NCBI GenBank assembly: GCA_943704495.1
Contig: CALSCR010002940.1
Span: forward strand, 1 to 59,095
Origin: Pigoraptor chileana
Taxonomy: Eukaryota; Opisthokonta; Filasterea
Length of the DNA: 59,095 bases
Reading direction: 5' to 3'
Below, one piece after another: positions 57,301 through 59,095 of the stretch. Position 1 is the stretch's first letter. Each line of letters opens with the position of its first letter. The notes beneath the pieces are model-generated. The model saw only the letters and a program-made list of their open reading frames with translations, ran no database searches and was not told the origin of the DNA. The position numbers and the translations under genes are program-made.

Positions 57301-57674
57301 TCGCTACTTGTCGGCATTGACGAACAACGGAGAGAGCTTGTGATTGGCATTATCGGTACGTCACAAATGCGTCATATCCTGTGCTTTCTGTAGTGGGAAT
57401 TCTCTGCATTGTCGTCGCCGTGCATCGCCGGATGATCTTGACACGAATATTTTCACATGCCATGCTTTGTGGTGCAGACTACATTCGCACGTTCACGTGG
57501 GACAAGAAGCTGGAAATGTGGGTCAAGTCGACTGGGCTCCTCGGTGGCCACGGAAAGATGCCGACAGTTGTGTCGCCAGAGGTTTACAAGTCGCGCTTCC
57601 GGGAGGCAATGGACCGCTATTTTCTCATGGTACCGGACAAGTGGACCGGCCTTGGTCTGGATTCGTTGTGCTAG
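51321..57674 (+). CDS. PIKFYVE: PIKfyve/Fab1, phosphatidylinositol 3-phosphate 5-kinase
   Basis: Five exons (51321-56549, 56701-56829, 56975-57062, 57194-57355, 57478-57674) close in frame to 1934 residues. It makes PI(3,5)P2 from PI3P on endosomes and vacuoles. The FYVE finger is about 262-335, with [14 protein letters not shown] and RVCNYC for PI3P binding. A long Ser/Gly/Pro linker follows. The CCT-like (TCP-1/GroEL apical) and Cys-rich region spans about 640-1290, including [19 protein letters not shown] and [15 protein letters not shown], typical of Fab1. The kinase is about 1645-1934: [75 protein letters not shown] and [15 protein letters not shown]. No DEP domain (present in animal PIKfyve) was seen. 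The exon 3 end (57062) was set by the need to read [18 protein letters not shown]. All introns lie in the kinase half. Confidence 0.95.
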
Positions 57675-57744
57675 AACTGCTGCGTGTGGCAGCTGTGTGC
57701 GGCACTGGGCCTTCAGCATTGCGTCGGGGTCGAATGTCTATGCT

Positions 57745-57778
57745 TGTGTGTATGTGTGTGTGTGTGTGTGTGTGTGTT
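57745..57778. repeat. (GT)n microsatellite
   Basis: Short GT run in the 207-bp gap between the PIKfyve and PAK stop codons. Confidence 0.9.
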
Positions 57779-57881
57779 GCTGTTGATTGAGATCCGCGAG
57801 TGGATCGGAAGCAATTGTTACAATTGGTACATACACAAACTGGCATTGCATCATGTATTCAGCCGCCGCTCATTACACAGT

Positions 57882-59095
<1,214 letters not shown>

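Overview
The window is nuclear DNA of a flagellated, intron-bearing single-celled eukaryote. The gene content (axonemal dynein heavy chain, CFAP65, a Bro1-tyrosine phosphatase of HD-PTP type, a PIX-like RhoGEF, a PAK kinase, PIKfyve, FAF1, prohibitin) fits a unicellular holozoan or a close obazoan relative such as a choanoflagellate-like or apusomonad-like protist. The species cannot be read from the sequence. Coding DNA is GC-rich, introns are about 100-440 nt with GT-AG ends, and intergenic and intronic DNA is full of GT/CA and GA microsatellites.

Layout, left to right: an unrecognised seven-exon gene running off the left edge (minus, 167-2762); a single-exon SH3-DH-PH-coiled-coil RhoGEF of PIX type (minus, 3454-5796); an orphan membrane protein with a Ser/Pro stalk (minus, 6790-9314, 5' end unresolved); the 3' half of a DNMT2/TRDMT1 gene (plus, about 9619-10764) with no catalytic exons in sight; a small orphan membrane protein (minus, 10969-12024); a complete HD-PTP-like gene (plus, 13432-18523); an orphan polyglutamine protein (minus, 18909-20540); a GNAT acetyltransferase (minus, 20500-21261); prohibitin 1 (plus, 22222-24381); a 4082-residue inner-arm dynein heavy chain (minus, 24729-37285); CFAP65 (plus, 38217-44131); a CAMK-like kinase (plus, 44787-46692); FAF1 (minus, 46889-49608); PIKfyve/Fab1 (plus, 51321-57674); and the kinase end of a PAK (minus, 57882 to the right edge).

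I rebuilt exon structures by matching GT/AG sites, reading phase and family conservation; nine spliced models close in frame without a leftover base. Several genes share themes: the two axonemal genes are head to head across a 931-bp gap with RFX X-box-like sites; HD-PTP, PIKfyve and FAF1 belong to endosome and ubiquitin traffic; and PIX and PAK are partners in animal Rac/Cdc42 signalling.

The points most worth checking are a 15-nt microexon that encodes the catalytic-loop GICHR of the CAMK-like kinase; an HD-PTP whose phosphatase domain keeps all canonical catalytic residues; and a 300-bp spot around a 20-G run where two divergent genes both lose their 5' ends, which suggests missing sequence or a deletion.
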